Shown piece by piece: positions 53,561 through 61,874 of a stretch of DNA of 64,000 nucleotides (position 1 is its first letter; every line of letters starts with the position of its first letter). The stretch is taken from contig NZ_CP081869.1 of the NCBI RefSeq assembly GCF_019797865.1, positions 992,001 to 1,056,000 of the forward strand. Reading direction: 5' to 3'. The notes under the pieces are model-generated. The model was not told where the DNA came from, ran no database searches, and worked only from the letters and a program-made list of their open reading frames with translations. The DNA comes from Chenggangzhangella methanolivorans (GTDB lineage: Bacteria > Pseudomonadota > Alphaproteobacteria > Rhizobiales > Methylopilaceae). The position numbers were made by a program, and so were the translations under genes.

Positions 53561-53853
53561 CGCAGACCCTCTGGATCATCCTGGCGGGCGCGGTCGTCAC
53601 CTATCTCACGCGGATCGGCGGCCATCTGGCGCTGTCGCGCCTCGAGCGCGTGCCGCCGCGCCTCGAAGCCGCGCTCGACGCCGTCCCCGCCGCGGTTCTG
53701 ACGACGCTGGTGGCGCCAGCGCTGACCACCGCCGGCCCGCTGGAGTTCTGCGCGATCATCGTGGCCGCGCTGGTGGCGTTGCGCGCGGGGCTAATGACGA
53801 TGTTCTTCGCAGGCGCCGCGGTGCTGGTGGCGGGGCGGTGGCTGATGGGGTGA
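53557..53853 (+). CDS. azlD: AzlD-family branched-chain amino acid exporter, small subunit
   Basis: 98 residues, three or four membrane helices: LWIILAGAVVTYLTRIGGHL, LDAVPAAVLTTLVAPALTTA, FCAIIVAALVALRAGLMTMF. The TYLTRIGG motif is typical of AzlD. It starts inside the azlC stop. With azlC it would export branched-chain amino acids or analogues. Confidence 0.88.
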   Translation: MTQTLWIILAGAVVTYLTRIGGHLALSRLERVPPRLEAALDAVPAAVLTTLVAPALTTAGPLEFCAIIVAALVALRAGLMTMFFAGAAVLVAGRWLMG

Positions 53854-53962
53854 TCGGTTCAGAGCTTTTGTAATCATGACATTGGAACGGCCACTAATGG
53901 TGGCGTTGGCGAACTGACTTCATGTTAATGACCAATCGCGAAAAACTCTCCGGAGCAGCTCT

Positions 53963-55207
53963 ATGGATGAAAGTGATAAGGATAAATTCGACAGAGATCT
54001 AACAATATGGCCAACGGTAAATGGTTTCCTTGAAGCTCTCGCAAAGCGCTATTGGGGTCCCTTACGCAAGAAGGTGGAGGCTGACCCAAGATTAAGGGGG
54101 TCCGTAACTGGATTTCTTGTTAACTTCAAAGAGATTGCAGTTTATGTCGGCAGGACTCATATTGCGATCGAGTACCTAGGTTCTGAATTATTTGACGAGA
54201 TGCCTGACGGTATAAATATGAACGTGAAATGTTTTGACCTTATTGATGACAAAGGAAATCTCCTCGAAAAGATCATAGGATTTGGATCAGACTCGACGGT
54301 CGATTTTGAACTCAAGATGCCAACATTTTCTCAAGATTATATTTGGCCAACTAATAGAGGACACGATAAGTTATACGAATTGGGGTGGAATTTTGCCGCA
54401 CAAGAGAGCATCATAAGTCTTAATGCACCTAAACCGGTTCTAGAGCCCGGCCATTTTTGTCGAATAGTGAATGGCAGATTTTTCGATGCAAATGATGCTG
54501 GATTAATTACTAGACATATTAAATGGCTTGATGCGCTTCCCATTTCTATCGAAGATAGAGATGACGATTATTATAATATAAAACTCAATTTAGGTCCGCT
54601 GAATAAGCTGGTTGAGCATGATGCTGACTACAGATATCCACTTCCAACCGAATATAAGTATAGAAAATTGCCAATAATCAATCGCTTTATTGAGATTTGG
54701 GGAAATAGGGAAAATAGGGAAACAAAAATAACATCTTTTATTGCTCAAGATGAAAATAAGTTCCTAATAACGATGCGCTTTGGCGCAGCCGACGCGCACT
54801 CCGAACTCACCTGCGAGTGGCAGAGCGAGTCCAAGCCACCAATAAAGCCTGACTTTTTTGTGGTGCAACCTAATGGATTTGCAGATATAGTTGAATTCAA
54901 ACTCCCGTATATTTCATCGAAGGGAGTGGTAGGTGAACTAAACAGGGAGAGTTTTGCATCTTGGTTAAACTCATATATTTCTCAGACAAGGGTTTATGCC
55001 TCCTATTTCGACGATCCTAACAATAGACGCTGGTTTGAAAATAGATATGGCTTCAGCGTTCTCAAACCGCGCAGATGGCTTGTTGTGGGTCGCAGGTCAG
55101 ATTTCACACCTCAAATGTGGCGTGAAATAGCTTCAGACTATCGAGACCTTGAAATAATGAACTTTGATGATCTGGTCGACGGTGTCAGCATTCAGTTTTA
55201 TAAATAA
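53963..55207 (+). CDS. Shedu-like (DUF4263) nuclease, probable anti-phage defence protein
   Basis: 414 residues encoded by DNA much richer in A and T than everything around it (by eye roughly 40 percent GC against about 70). The C-terminal third matches the DUF4263/Shedu nuclease: IKPDFFVVQPNGFADIVEFK supplies the PD...ExK active site (Asp in PDF, Glu and Lys in EFK), followed by YISQTRVYASYFDDPNNRRW, RRWLVVGRRSDFTPQMW and IMNFDDLVDGV. Just before it lies SFIAQDENKFLITMRFGAAD, typical of the domain start. The N-terminal 250 residues are unlike anything I recognise and may be a sensor. GGAG precedes the ATG by about eight bases; a strong terminator follows. Sporadic, recently acquired by composition. 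Confidence 0.8.
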   Translation: MDESDKDKFDRDLTIWPTVNGFLEALAKRYWGPLRKKVEADPRLRGSVTGFLVNFKEIAVYVGRTHIAIEYLGSELFDEMPDGINMNVKCFDLIDDKGNLLEKIIGFGSDSTVDFELKMPTFSQDYIWPTNRGHDKLYELGWNFAAQESIISLNAPKPVLEPGHFCRIVNGRFFDANDAGLITRHIKWLDALPISIEDRDDDYYNIKLNLGPLNKLVEHDADYRYPLPTEYKYRKLPIINRFIEIWGNRENRETKITSFIAQDENKFLITMRFGAADAHSELTCEWQSESKPPIKPDFFVVQPNGFADIVEFKLPYISSKGVVGELNRESFASWLNSYISQTRVYASYFDDPNNRRWFENRYGFSVLKPRRWLVVGRRSDFTPQMWREIASDYRDLEIMNFDDLVDGVSIQFYK

Positions 55208-55230
55208 GCGCTCGGCATCGTCAAAAGACT

Positions 55231-55259
55231 AAGGCCCCACAATGGTGGGGCCTTTTTTC
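55231..55259 (+). terminator. Rho-independent terminator after the Shedu-like gene
   Basis: AAGGCCCCAC, AATG loop, GTGGGGCCTT and then TTTT. The symmetrical AA/TT ends would also serve the convergent oxidoreductase gene. Confidence 0.93.
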
Positions 55260-55273
55260 TTACCCCGCGGCGT

Positions 55274-57402
55274 TCAATTTGCCCGCGCGACCTCTACCAG
55301 ATTGTCCGAGAACGTCGGCGAGTGCCCCATGTCGCCGAACTTCGGCGAGGAGATCGAGTTCACGGTGCCGTCGTTGAGCTGGCGCCAGTAGCCGAGCGTC
55401 GCCACCACGATGCCGTTCCGCACGTCGTCCGAGATCCGCGCCACGCCCTTGAAGGCGCCGCGGTCGTTCATGACCTTCACGCGGTCGCCGTCGAGGATGC
55501 CGCGGGCGTCGGCGTCGGCCTGGCTGATCAGCACGAACTGCTCGCCCTGCACCTGCTGCTTGTCCTTCATGTTGGCGTAGCAGCTGTTGAGGAAGGCGTG
55601 GCTCTTCGGGCTCACGATGTTGAGCGGGAAGCGCCTGGCGAGCTCGGGGTCGGCCGTGTGGCTCTCGCGCGCAGGCATGTAGTCGGGCAGCGGATCGAGG
55701 TCCTCGCCCGGCTGGAACGCCTCGTACATCTGCCGGAACGGCGGCGCGACGAAGTTCTTCGCGCCCTCGACCATGAACATGCATTTGCCCGTCGCGGTCG
55801 GGAAGTTTCCTTCCTTGTGCGGCGCGCGGTCGTCAGGGGTGCCGACCTTCAGGCGCCAGTAGCCGTGCTTCTTCATGTAGTCGAGGTCCGCGCCCTCGCA
55901 GGCGGGGACGACCAGTCGACATAGCGCTCGAGGCACTCCGTGTCCGACCACTTGAAGTTCTCTTCCTCGAAGCCGAAGCGGGCCGCAAGGCGGCGGAAGA
56001 TCTCGTTGTTGGGGATCGCCTCGCCGGGGCTGTCGGCGCATTTGGTGTTGTAGGTGAGGTAAAGGTGGCCCCAGGAGAGGATCATGTCCTCCATCTCGGC
56101 GCCCATCGAGGCCGGCAGCAGGATGTCGGCGTAGGACGCGGTGTCGGAGATGAAGTGTTCCGCCGAGACCATGAACAGGTCCTCGCGCATCAGGCCTTCG
56201 ACGATCTTGTCGGTCTCGGGCGCCTGCGTCACCGGGTTCGAGTTCCAGCACATCAGCGACATGATCGGCGGGCCGTCGGAGAGCCCCTCGCCGAGCAGCG
56301 CGCGGCCGATCTGGAGGTTCGAGATCACGCGCGTGCCCTCGGGGATGAGGTCGGGCCGGCAGATCACGTCGAACTTGTAGGGATGCTCCCAGACCGGGAA
56401 CTGGGTGACGCCGCCGCCGACATGCCGCCAGGCGCCGGTAAGGCCGGGGATGCAGGAGACCGCGCGGATGGTCTGGCCGCCGCCATAGTGCCGCTCGAGC
56501 GCGACGCCCATGCGGATCGCCGCCGGCTGTTCGGTCGCGAGCTCATAGGCGAGTTTTCTGATGTCGGCCGCCGGGACGCCGGTGATCTCTTCCGCCCATT
56601 CGGGCGTGCGGGTCGCGGCGCGCTCCTTCAGCTCCTCGAAGCCGACCGTGTAGTTGTCGACATAATCTTGGTCGACGAGCCCCTGTTCGATGATCGAGTT
56701 GATGATCGCCATGGCGAGCGCGCCATCGGTGCCGGGCTTGGGGCAGATGTGCCAGTCGGCGCTCTTGGCCGTGCGGGACGCATAGGCGTCGATCACCACG
56801 ACCTTGGCGCCCTTCTTCTGCGCGTCGCGGACGATCGCCCAGTGGTGCAGGTTCGTGGAGACCGAGTTGCACGCCCAGATGACGATGTATTTCGAGTGGA
56901 TGTAGCTTTCCGGATCGAGGCCGGCGGTCGGCCCGAGCGTCAGCAGCCAGGCGGTGCAGGAGCCCTCGCCGCAGAAGGTGCGCTCCATCACCGAGGCGCC
57001 GAGCCGGTTGAAGAAGGCGTCGCCGCCGTTGAGGCCGTGCACCAGCCCCTGATGGCCGAGATAGCTGTAGGGCGCGATCGCCTGCGGCCCGTGTTTCTCG
57101 ATGATGTCGGTCCAGCGCTCCACGATCGTGCCGAGCGCCTCGTCCCACGAGATCCGCTCGAACTGCTTGGAGCCCTTCGGGCCGACCCGCTTCATCGGGT
57201 AGAGCAGCCGGTCGGGGTGGTAGTGGCGCTCCTCGTAGTTCTTGACCTTCACGCAGAGGCCGCCGCGCGTCATCGGGTGGTCCGGATTGCCGCGCACGCT
57301 CAGGAGCTTGCCGTCGTCGACCTCGAACAGCATGGAGCAGGTGTCGGGGCAGTCGTGCGGGCAGGCGCCGAAAAAGGTTTCGGGCTTTGCGATCTCGTTC
57401 AT
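55274..57402 (-). CDS. Molybdopterin oxidoreductase with N-terminal 4Fe-4S site (one frameshift)
   Basis: About 709 residues, DMSO-reductase superfamily. ATG 57402 gives FFGACPHDCPDTCSMLFEVD with Cys spaced C-x3-C-x3-C and the fourth in GGLCVKVKNY, the 4Fe-4S site. Then SYLGHQGLVHGLNGGDAFFN, RTFCGEGSCTAWLLTLGPTA, NSVSTNLHHWAIVRDAQKKG and KVVVIDAYASRTAKSADWHI (cofactor domain). After a lesion near 55910 comes MKKHGYWRLKVGTPDDRAPH and the C-terminal cofactor-binding domain (RRFPLNIVSPKSHAFLNSCY, GILDGDRVKVMNDRGAFKGV). No signal peptide, so cytoplasmic; the substrate is not evident. Confidence 0.88.
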
Positions 57403-57545
57403 GGCTCCCTCCGAAGCGTGACGGCTTTCGTCGACGCTCTTGTCACGGCCGGCCGACATCTCGGATCCGGCGCGCGCGGCGCTCTGGAGCTAGAAGAACT
57501 CAAATATCACGGCGACGTAAGCCCAATGTTCGTGCAACCAATGGG

Positions 57546-58466
57546 CTACAGGCTGGGCGCCGAAGCCGGCTTCGACGGCGCCTCGCCGATCTCGGCCATC
57601 ATCTCCAGAAACGCCGTGCTGGCCTTGGTGACGTAGCGGTCGCGCCGGCGCAGCGCGAAGAAGCGGCGGTTGGGCAGCGCGAAGGCGGCCTCCGTCATCT
57701 TGCCCGAGGCGAGCGAGGCCGCGGCCACCATCCGCGACATGACCGCGGCTCCGGCCTCGGCTTCGACCGCCGCGCGAACCGCCTCGTTGGACGGGAACTC
57801 GATCGCGACGTCGAGCGCCCCGACGCCGACGCCCACCTCCGCGATCGCCGCTTCGAGCACCGCGCGGGTGCCTGATCCCGGCTCGCGCAGCACCCAGCGC
57901 GCTTTGACGAGGTCGACGCCCGTGAGCGTCCGCCCGTCGGCCCAGGGGTGGCCCGGACCGACCACCAGAACGATCTCGTCCTCGGCCACGGGCGTGGCCT
58001 CGAGCGCCGGCTCGTCGACCGCGCCCTCCACCACGCCGAGATCGGCCGCGCCGTCCATCACCGCCTCGGCCACGATCTCGGTGTTGGCGATGTCGAGCGT
58101 GACGGCCACGCCCGGGAACCGTTCCTGGAAGGCGTGGATCACCGCCGGCAGCCAGTAGCTCGCCACCGTCTGGCTCGCCGCGAGCGCGAGCCGGCCCTTC
58201 TTGAGGCCGGCGAGATCGCCGAGCACCGCCTCAGCGGCGGCGGCGCGCGCGAGCACGGCCCTCGCCTCGCCGAGGAAGACGCGGCCGGCGTCGGTGAGCG
58301 CGATGCGGCGGCCGATGCGGTCGAACAGCTTGGTGGCGTAGCGTCCCTCGAGCGTCGAGACCGCGGAGCTCACCGCCGACTGCGTCAGGCGCAGGTCGTG
58401 GGCCGCGCGGGTGACGTGCTCGCGCTCGGCGACGGCGACGAAGATGCGCAGCTGTTCGAGCGTCAC
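57546..58466 (-). CDS. LysR-family regulator
   Basis: 306 residues. HTH: MTLEQLRIFVAVAEREHVTR then AAHDLRLTQSAVSSAVSTLE. Effector domain: GRLALAASQTVASYWLPAVI, TLDIANTEIVAEAVMDGAAD, LGVVEGAVDEPALEATPVAE, REPGSGTRAVLEAAIAE, of the CysB/CbbR-like group. Its ATG overlaps the sulP stop by four bases on the same strand, so it is co-transcribed with the transporter and probably responds to its anion or to a derived metabolite. Confidence 0.92.
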   Translation of the reverse strand: MTLEQLRIFVAVAEREHVTRAAHDLRLTQSAVSSAVSTLEGRYATKLFDRIGRRIALTDAGRVFLGEARAVLARAAAAEAVLGDLAGLKKGRLALAASQTVASYWLPAVIHAFQERFPGVAVTLDIANTEIVAEAVMDGAADLGVVEGAVDEPALEATPVAEDEIVLVVGPGHPWADGRTLTGVDLVKARWVLREPGSGTRAVLEAAIAEVGVGVGALDVAIEFPSNEAVRAAVEAEAGAAVMSRMVAAASLASGKMTEAAFALPNRRFFALRRRDRYVTKASTAFLEMMAEIGEAPSKPASAPSL

Positions 58467-60230
58467 CGCGTCCCCTCCCCGCGCGCGTCACCCACCGTCG
58501 CGGAGGCCGGCGCGGGGCCGCACTCCTTGAAGATGCGCGCCGTGCAGCCGGCGCAGATCGCCGGGTCGAGCTGGGAGAAGATCGTCGCGATCGCCTCGCG
58601 CTTGGAGTCGAACAGGTGGTCGCGACCGAGCCGCGTCAGGAAGCCGGACTTCTTCCAGGTCTCGATCACGGCGCTTCGCGGGCGATGGAAATAGAGGTCG
58701 CCGCCCGCCTGGCGCCGCCGGCTCGCCTCGAGCTCCCAGAGCTCGGCGCCCGCGATGTCGATGAAGTTCATGCTCTTGGCCATCACGAGCAGCCGCTTCT
58801 GGCCCGGCCTGCGCTGGCGCATCTCGTGCAGCCGGTCGCCGACATATTGCGCGGCGCCGAAATAGGCCGAGCCCTCGATGCGCACGAGTTTGAGCTGGGG
58901 GCACTCGACCGGCGCGGCGAGCTCGTCGAGCGGGGTGAGGCGCCCGGCCTCCGTGTCGCGGTCCGGCGCGAGCGCATGGATGCGCGGCCGGGACGTGCGG
59001 TGCAGATAGGCGAGCACCGACAGGCTGACGCCGGTCAGGATCGCGACATGGAACGGCGCGACCAGCATGGCGGCGAAGGTCGCGGCCGCAATGGCGAATT
59101 CGCCCCGGCTGATCCGCGCGATCTCGGCGAAACGCCGGGCGTCGAACAGGCTCCAGGCCGTGTAGGCGAGGACGCGGCGATCGCCGGCGCCGGCAGGCGC
59201 GTGAGCCAGGGGGCCGCCACCGCCACGAGCGCGATCAGGAAAGCGCGGAGAACACCGCCGCGAGCGGCGAGCGGGCGCCGGCCTCGAAGTTCGGCACAGA
59301 ACGGTTCAGCGAGCCGCAGGACAGATAGGCCGAGAAGAACCCGCCCGCGATGTTGGAGAGGCCTTGGCCGACGAATTCGCGGTTCACGTCGACGCGCTGG
59401 CCAGATCGCGCCGCGATGGCCTTCGCGATCGAGACCGACTGCCCGAGCGCGATGATGGCGAGCGCGCCCGCGATCGGCAGCAGTTCGCCGAGCCGCCCGA
59501 GCGGCGGGATCGGCAGGGTGAAGCCCGGCAGCGCGGCCGGGATCCCGCCGACGAGCGCGACGTCGGCGTCGCCCCACAGCCGCACGATCGCTTCCGAGAG
59601 CGCCCAGCCGGCCAGCAGCCCGCACAGCATGAAGGGCGCCGGCCGCACGAGACGCCGCACCAGGAACGTGACCGCGAGGGTGACGACGGCGATCGCGACG
59701 GCCGAGGGGTTGATGAGCCGCCAATAGGTGAACACCGCCTCGACGAGCCCGAAGGGCCCGTGGGCGTTGAGCTGGAGGCCGAGCAGTTCGGGCAGCGCGT
59801 AGCAGGCGATGAGCGCGGCCGCCCCGCTCGTGAAGCCGAGCAGCACGGAGGGCGACATGAAGTCGGTGACGAAGCCGAGGCGAAACGCGCCGACGGCGAG
59901 CTGGATGACGCCCACCATCGCGGTCACCGCAAGCACGAGCGCGACGTAATCCGGGGTTCCGACGAGCGCGAGCGGACTGAGCGCCGCGACGATCGCGAGC
60001 GAATTCGCGTTGGTGGGGCCCGACACGACGTGGAGGCTCGAGCCGAACACCGCCGCGACGATCGTCGGCACGATCGCGCTGAAGACGCCGTAGTGCGGCG
60101 GGAGCCCGGCGAGCGTCGCGAAGGCGAGCCCCTGCGGCAGCACGAGAAACGCGCCGAGCAGGCCCGCGAGCGCGTCGGCGCGGGCGGTGCGCGGCGTCAC
60201 GGCCCGCCACCAGCCGGACGTCAGCCCCAT
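58463..60230 (-). CDS. SulP-family anion transporter with STAS domain and Cys-rich tail (two frameshifts)
   Basis: About 589 residues. SulP part: LAGLLGAFLVLPQGLAFATL, AGLPPHYGVFSAIVPTIVAA, VVSGPTNANSLAIVAALSPL, GFTSGAAALIACYALPELLG, FVGQGLSNIAGGFFSAYLSC then GSLNRSVPNFEAGARSPLAA. Lesions near 59243 and 59175 interrupt the last helices. STAS part: LVRIEGSAYFGAAQYVGDRL, KRLLVMAKSMNFIDIAGAEL. The C-terminus carries DPAICAGCTARIFKECGPAP with Cys in a C-x2-C-x6-C arrangement. Transports sulfate, bicarbonate or another anion; coupled to the LysR gene. Confidence 0.9.
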
Positions 60231-60411
60231 GGGAGCAAGCCGACCGGCGCGGGCCGAACGGAGGCGTCGGCGGAGGGAACAATCAAACGGCGAGGCATTC
60301 AGCAGTTTAATTGGAATTACCTAACTGAACACAAGCGCGCATTCGTCTCCGCAGCCTTTGCGTTCAACGAATACCTATAAGATCGATCGGAATTACAGCA
60401 CGCTGGCGCAA

Positions 60412-61743
60412 TCATGCGGGGAGCGGCGGCGTCTCGGGTCGGTCGCTCACGACATCGGCGCGCGCCTGCAACCTGAGGCCGAACACCGCCACCATCATCA
60501 TCACCCAGAGCGGGCTGCCCGACTGGAAGAACACGCTCTCCAGACAGGCCTGGAAGATGCCGTAGAGCCAGATGCGGATGAACAGCGTGGTGACGGCCGG
60601 ATTGTTGTCGGTGCGCTTGGCGCGGGAGACGTCGCGCAGCGGCAGGACCAGGATCCAGGTCAGCGCGAGGATGAAGCCGGGGATGCCGGTCGTGAGCGCG
60701 AGGTCAAGAAAGCCGTTGTGGCCGTTGAAGGCCGCATAGGCCCAGTCGCGGCCGCGGCCGGCCTTGGCCAACATCTCGTCGGTCTGCCAGAAGCTCTGGA
60801 AGCCGTGGCCCGTCCACGGCTGCTCCGACAACGCCGCGAAGCCCACGCGCCAGACGTCGGATCGGTTGGTGAAGGTCGGGTCGATCCCGAGGCTCGTGAC
60901 GAACTCGTTGATCGACGGATAGCCGGCCGAGCCGATGGCGATGAAGTTGAACAACGCCGCGCCGCCGAGCACGATCGGCGCGCGCGCGATCGGGAAGCGC
61001 TCGAAGATCCAGGCGATGATCAGCACCGCGGGCAGCGAGCCGGTCGCAGCCTTGCCGCCGGTGTGGGCGAGGAAGAACAGCGCGCCGACCACGAGGATCG
61101 CGCCGCGGATCTTCATGCCCATCCGCCATGTGAACATGCCGACGAAGGCCGCCAGCACCATCATGGCGGCCGCGACGTTCTTGTGCATGAAGTGGCCGCG
61201 CCAGAGGCCGGCGTTGATCGGCTCGCGGATCTCGTCGGCCTGGTGGATGGCGTAGCGCGGCATGAACGCGACGCCCCAGTAGGACAGCGCGAGCATCGCC
61301 AGGAACCCGAAGGCCATCAACCGCGCGAACTGGCCGTCGGTGCGCGGCAACAGCAGGAACACGCTGGCGTTGACGATGGTGAGCGTCGCGAGGATGACCT
61401 GTTTGACCGCGAGGCCCGCGTTCGACGAGATCACCGAGATCCCGACGAACCACAGCAGCATCATGAAGATGAGGATGCGCGGGCGCATGATCTCGCCGCG
61501 CATCGGCGACATGAGGCCCGCGATCCAGGTTGCGCCGGTCAGGCCGAGAAACACCAGCTGGTTGATGCGGTTCGACTTCTCGGCCGCGGCGTCCACCGAG
61601 GCGAGCGCCGTGAGGTCGGCGAAGGGCGTGGTGGTGATGAGATAGAATAGCAGCGTCGCGGCGAACAGGAACGCGCCGAAGCCGAAGCCTTCCGTGCTGG
61701 CGGCGGCCGGCGGCGAGATCGGCGGGCTGGCGGCGAGCGACAT
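60412..61743 (-). CDS. O-antigen ligase / exopolysaccharide polymerase family protein
   Basis: 443 residues with about ten membrane helices (FGFGAFLFAATLLFYLITTT, LNQ-region, GAILVVGALFFLAHTGGKAA). The long periplasmic loop with SDVWRVGFAALSEQPWTGHG then FQSFWQTDEM and FNGHNGFLDLALTTGIPGFI is the hallmark of the Wzy_C/ExoQ family, which polymerises or transfers sugar repeats; the GHG and HN residues correspond to conserved sites. The 180 bases downstream, before sulP, hold no gene. Next to a GH-A type glycosidase, it suggests a surface-polysaccharide locus to the right. Confidence 0.87.
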   Translation of the reverse strand: MSLAASPPISPPAAASTEGFGFGAFLFAATLLFYLITTTPFADLTALASVDAAAEKSNRINQLVFLGLTGATWIAGLMSPMRGEIMRPRILIFMMLLWFVGISVISSNAGLAVKQVILATLTIVNASVFLLLPRTDGQFARLMAFGFLAMLALSYWGVAFMPRYAIHQADEIREPINAGLWRGHFMHKNVAAAMMVLAAFVGMFTWRMGMKIRGAILVVGALFFLAHTGGKAATGSLPAVLIIAWIFERFPIARAPIVLGGAALFNFIAIGSAGYPSINEFVTSLGIDPTFTNRSDVWRVGFAALSEQPWTGHGFQSFWQTDEMLAKAGRGRDWAYAAFNGHNGFLDLALTTGIPGFILALTWILVLPLRDVSRAKRTDNNPAVTTLFIRIWLYGIFQACLESVFFQSGSPLWVMMMVAVFGLRLQARADVVSDRPETPPLPA

Positions 61744-61874
61744 TGCTTCAGGTCCGGGGGCGGCGCGAAGCGCCCGACGGCGTGACTTTAGGGCCCGGCG
61801 AAGAAAGCTTGGTTAACAGCTTGCTTCGAAACGCAGACGATCGCTTTTGGCTGTCGTGACGGACGGGGGCCGGG

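Noticed and set aside
56065..57636. Plus-strand open frame of 523 codons
   Set aside because: Antisense shadow of the molybdopterin oxidoreductase gene.
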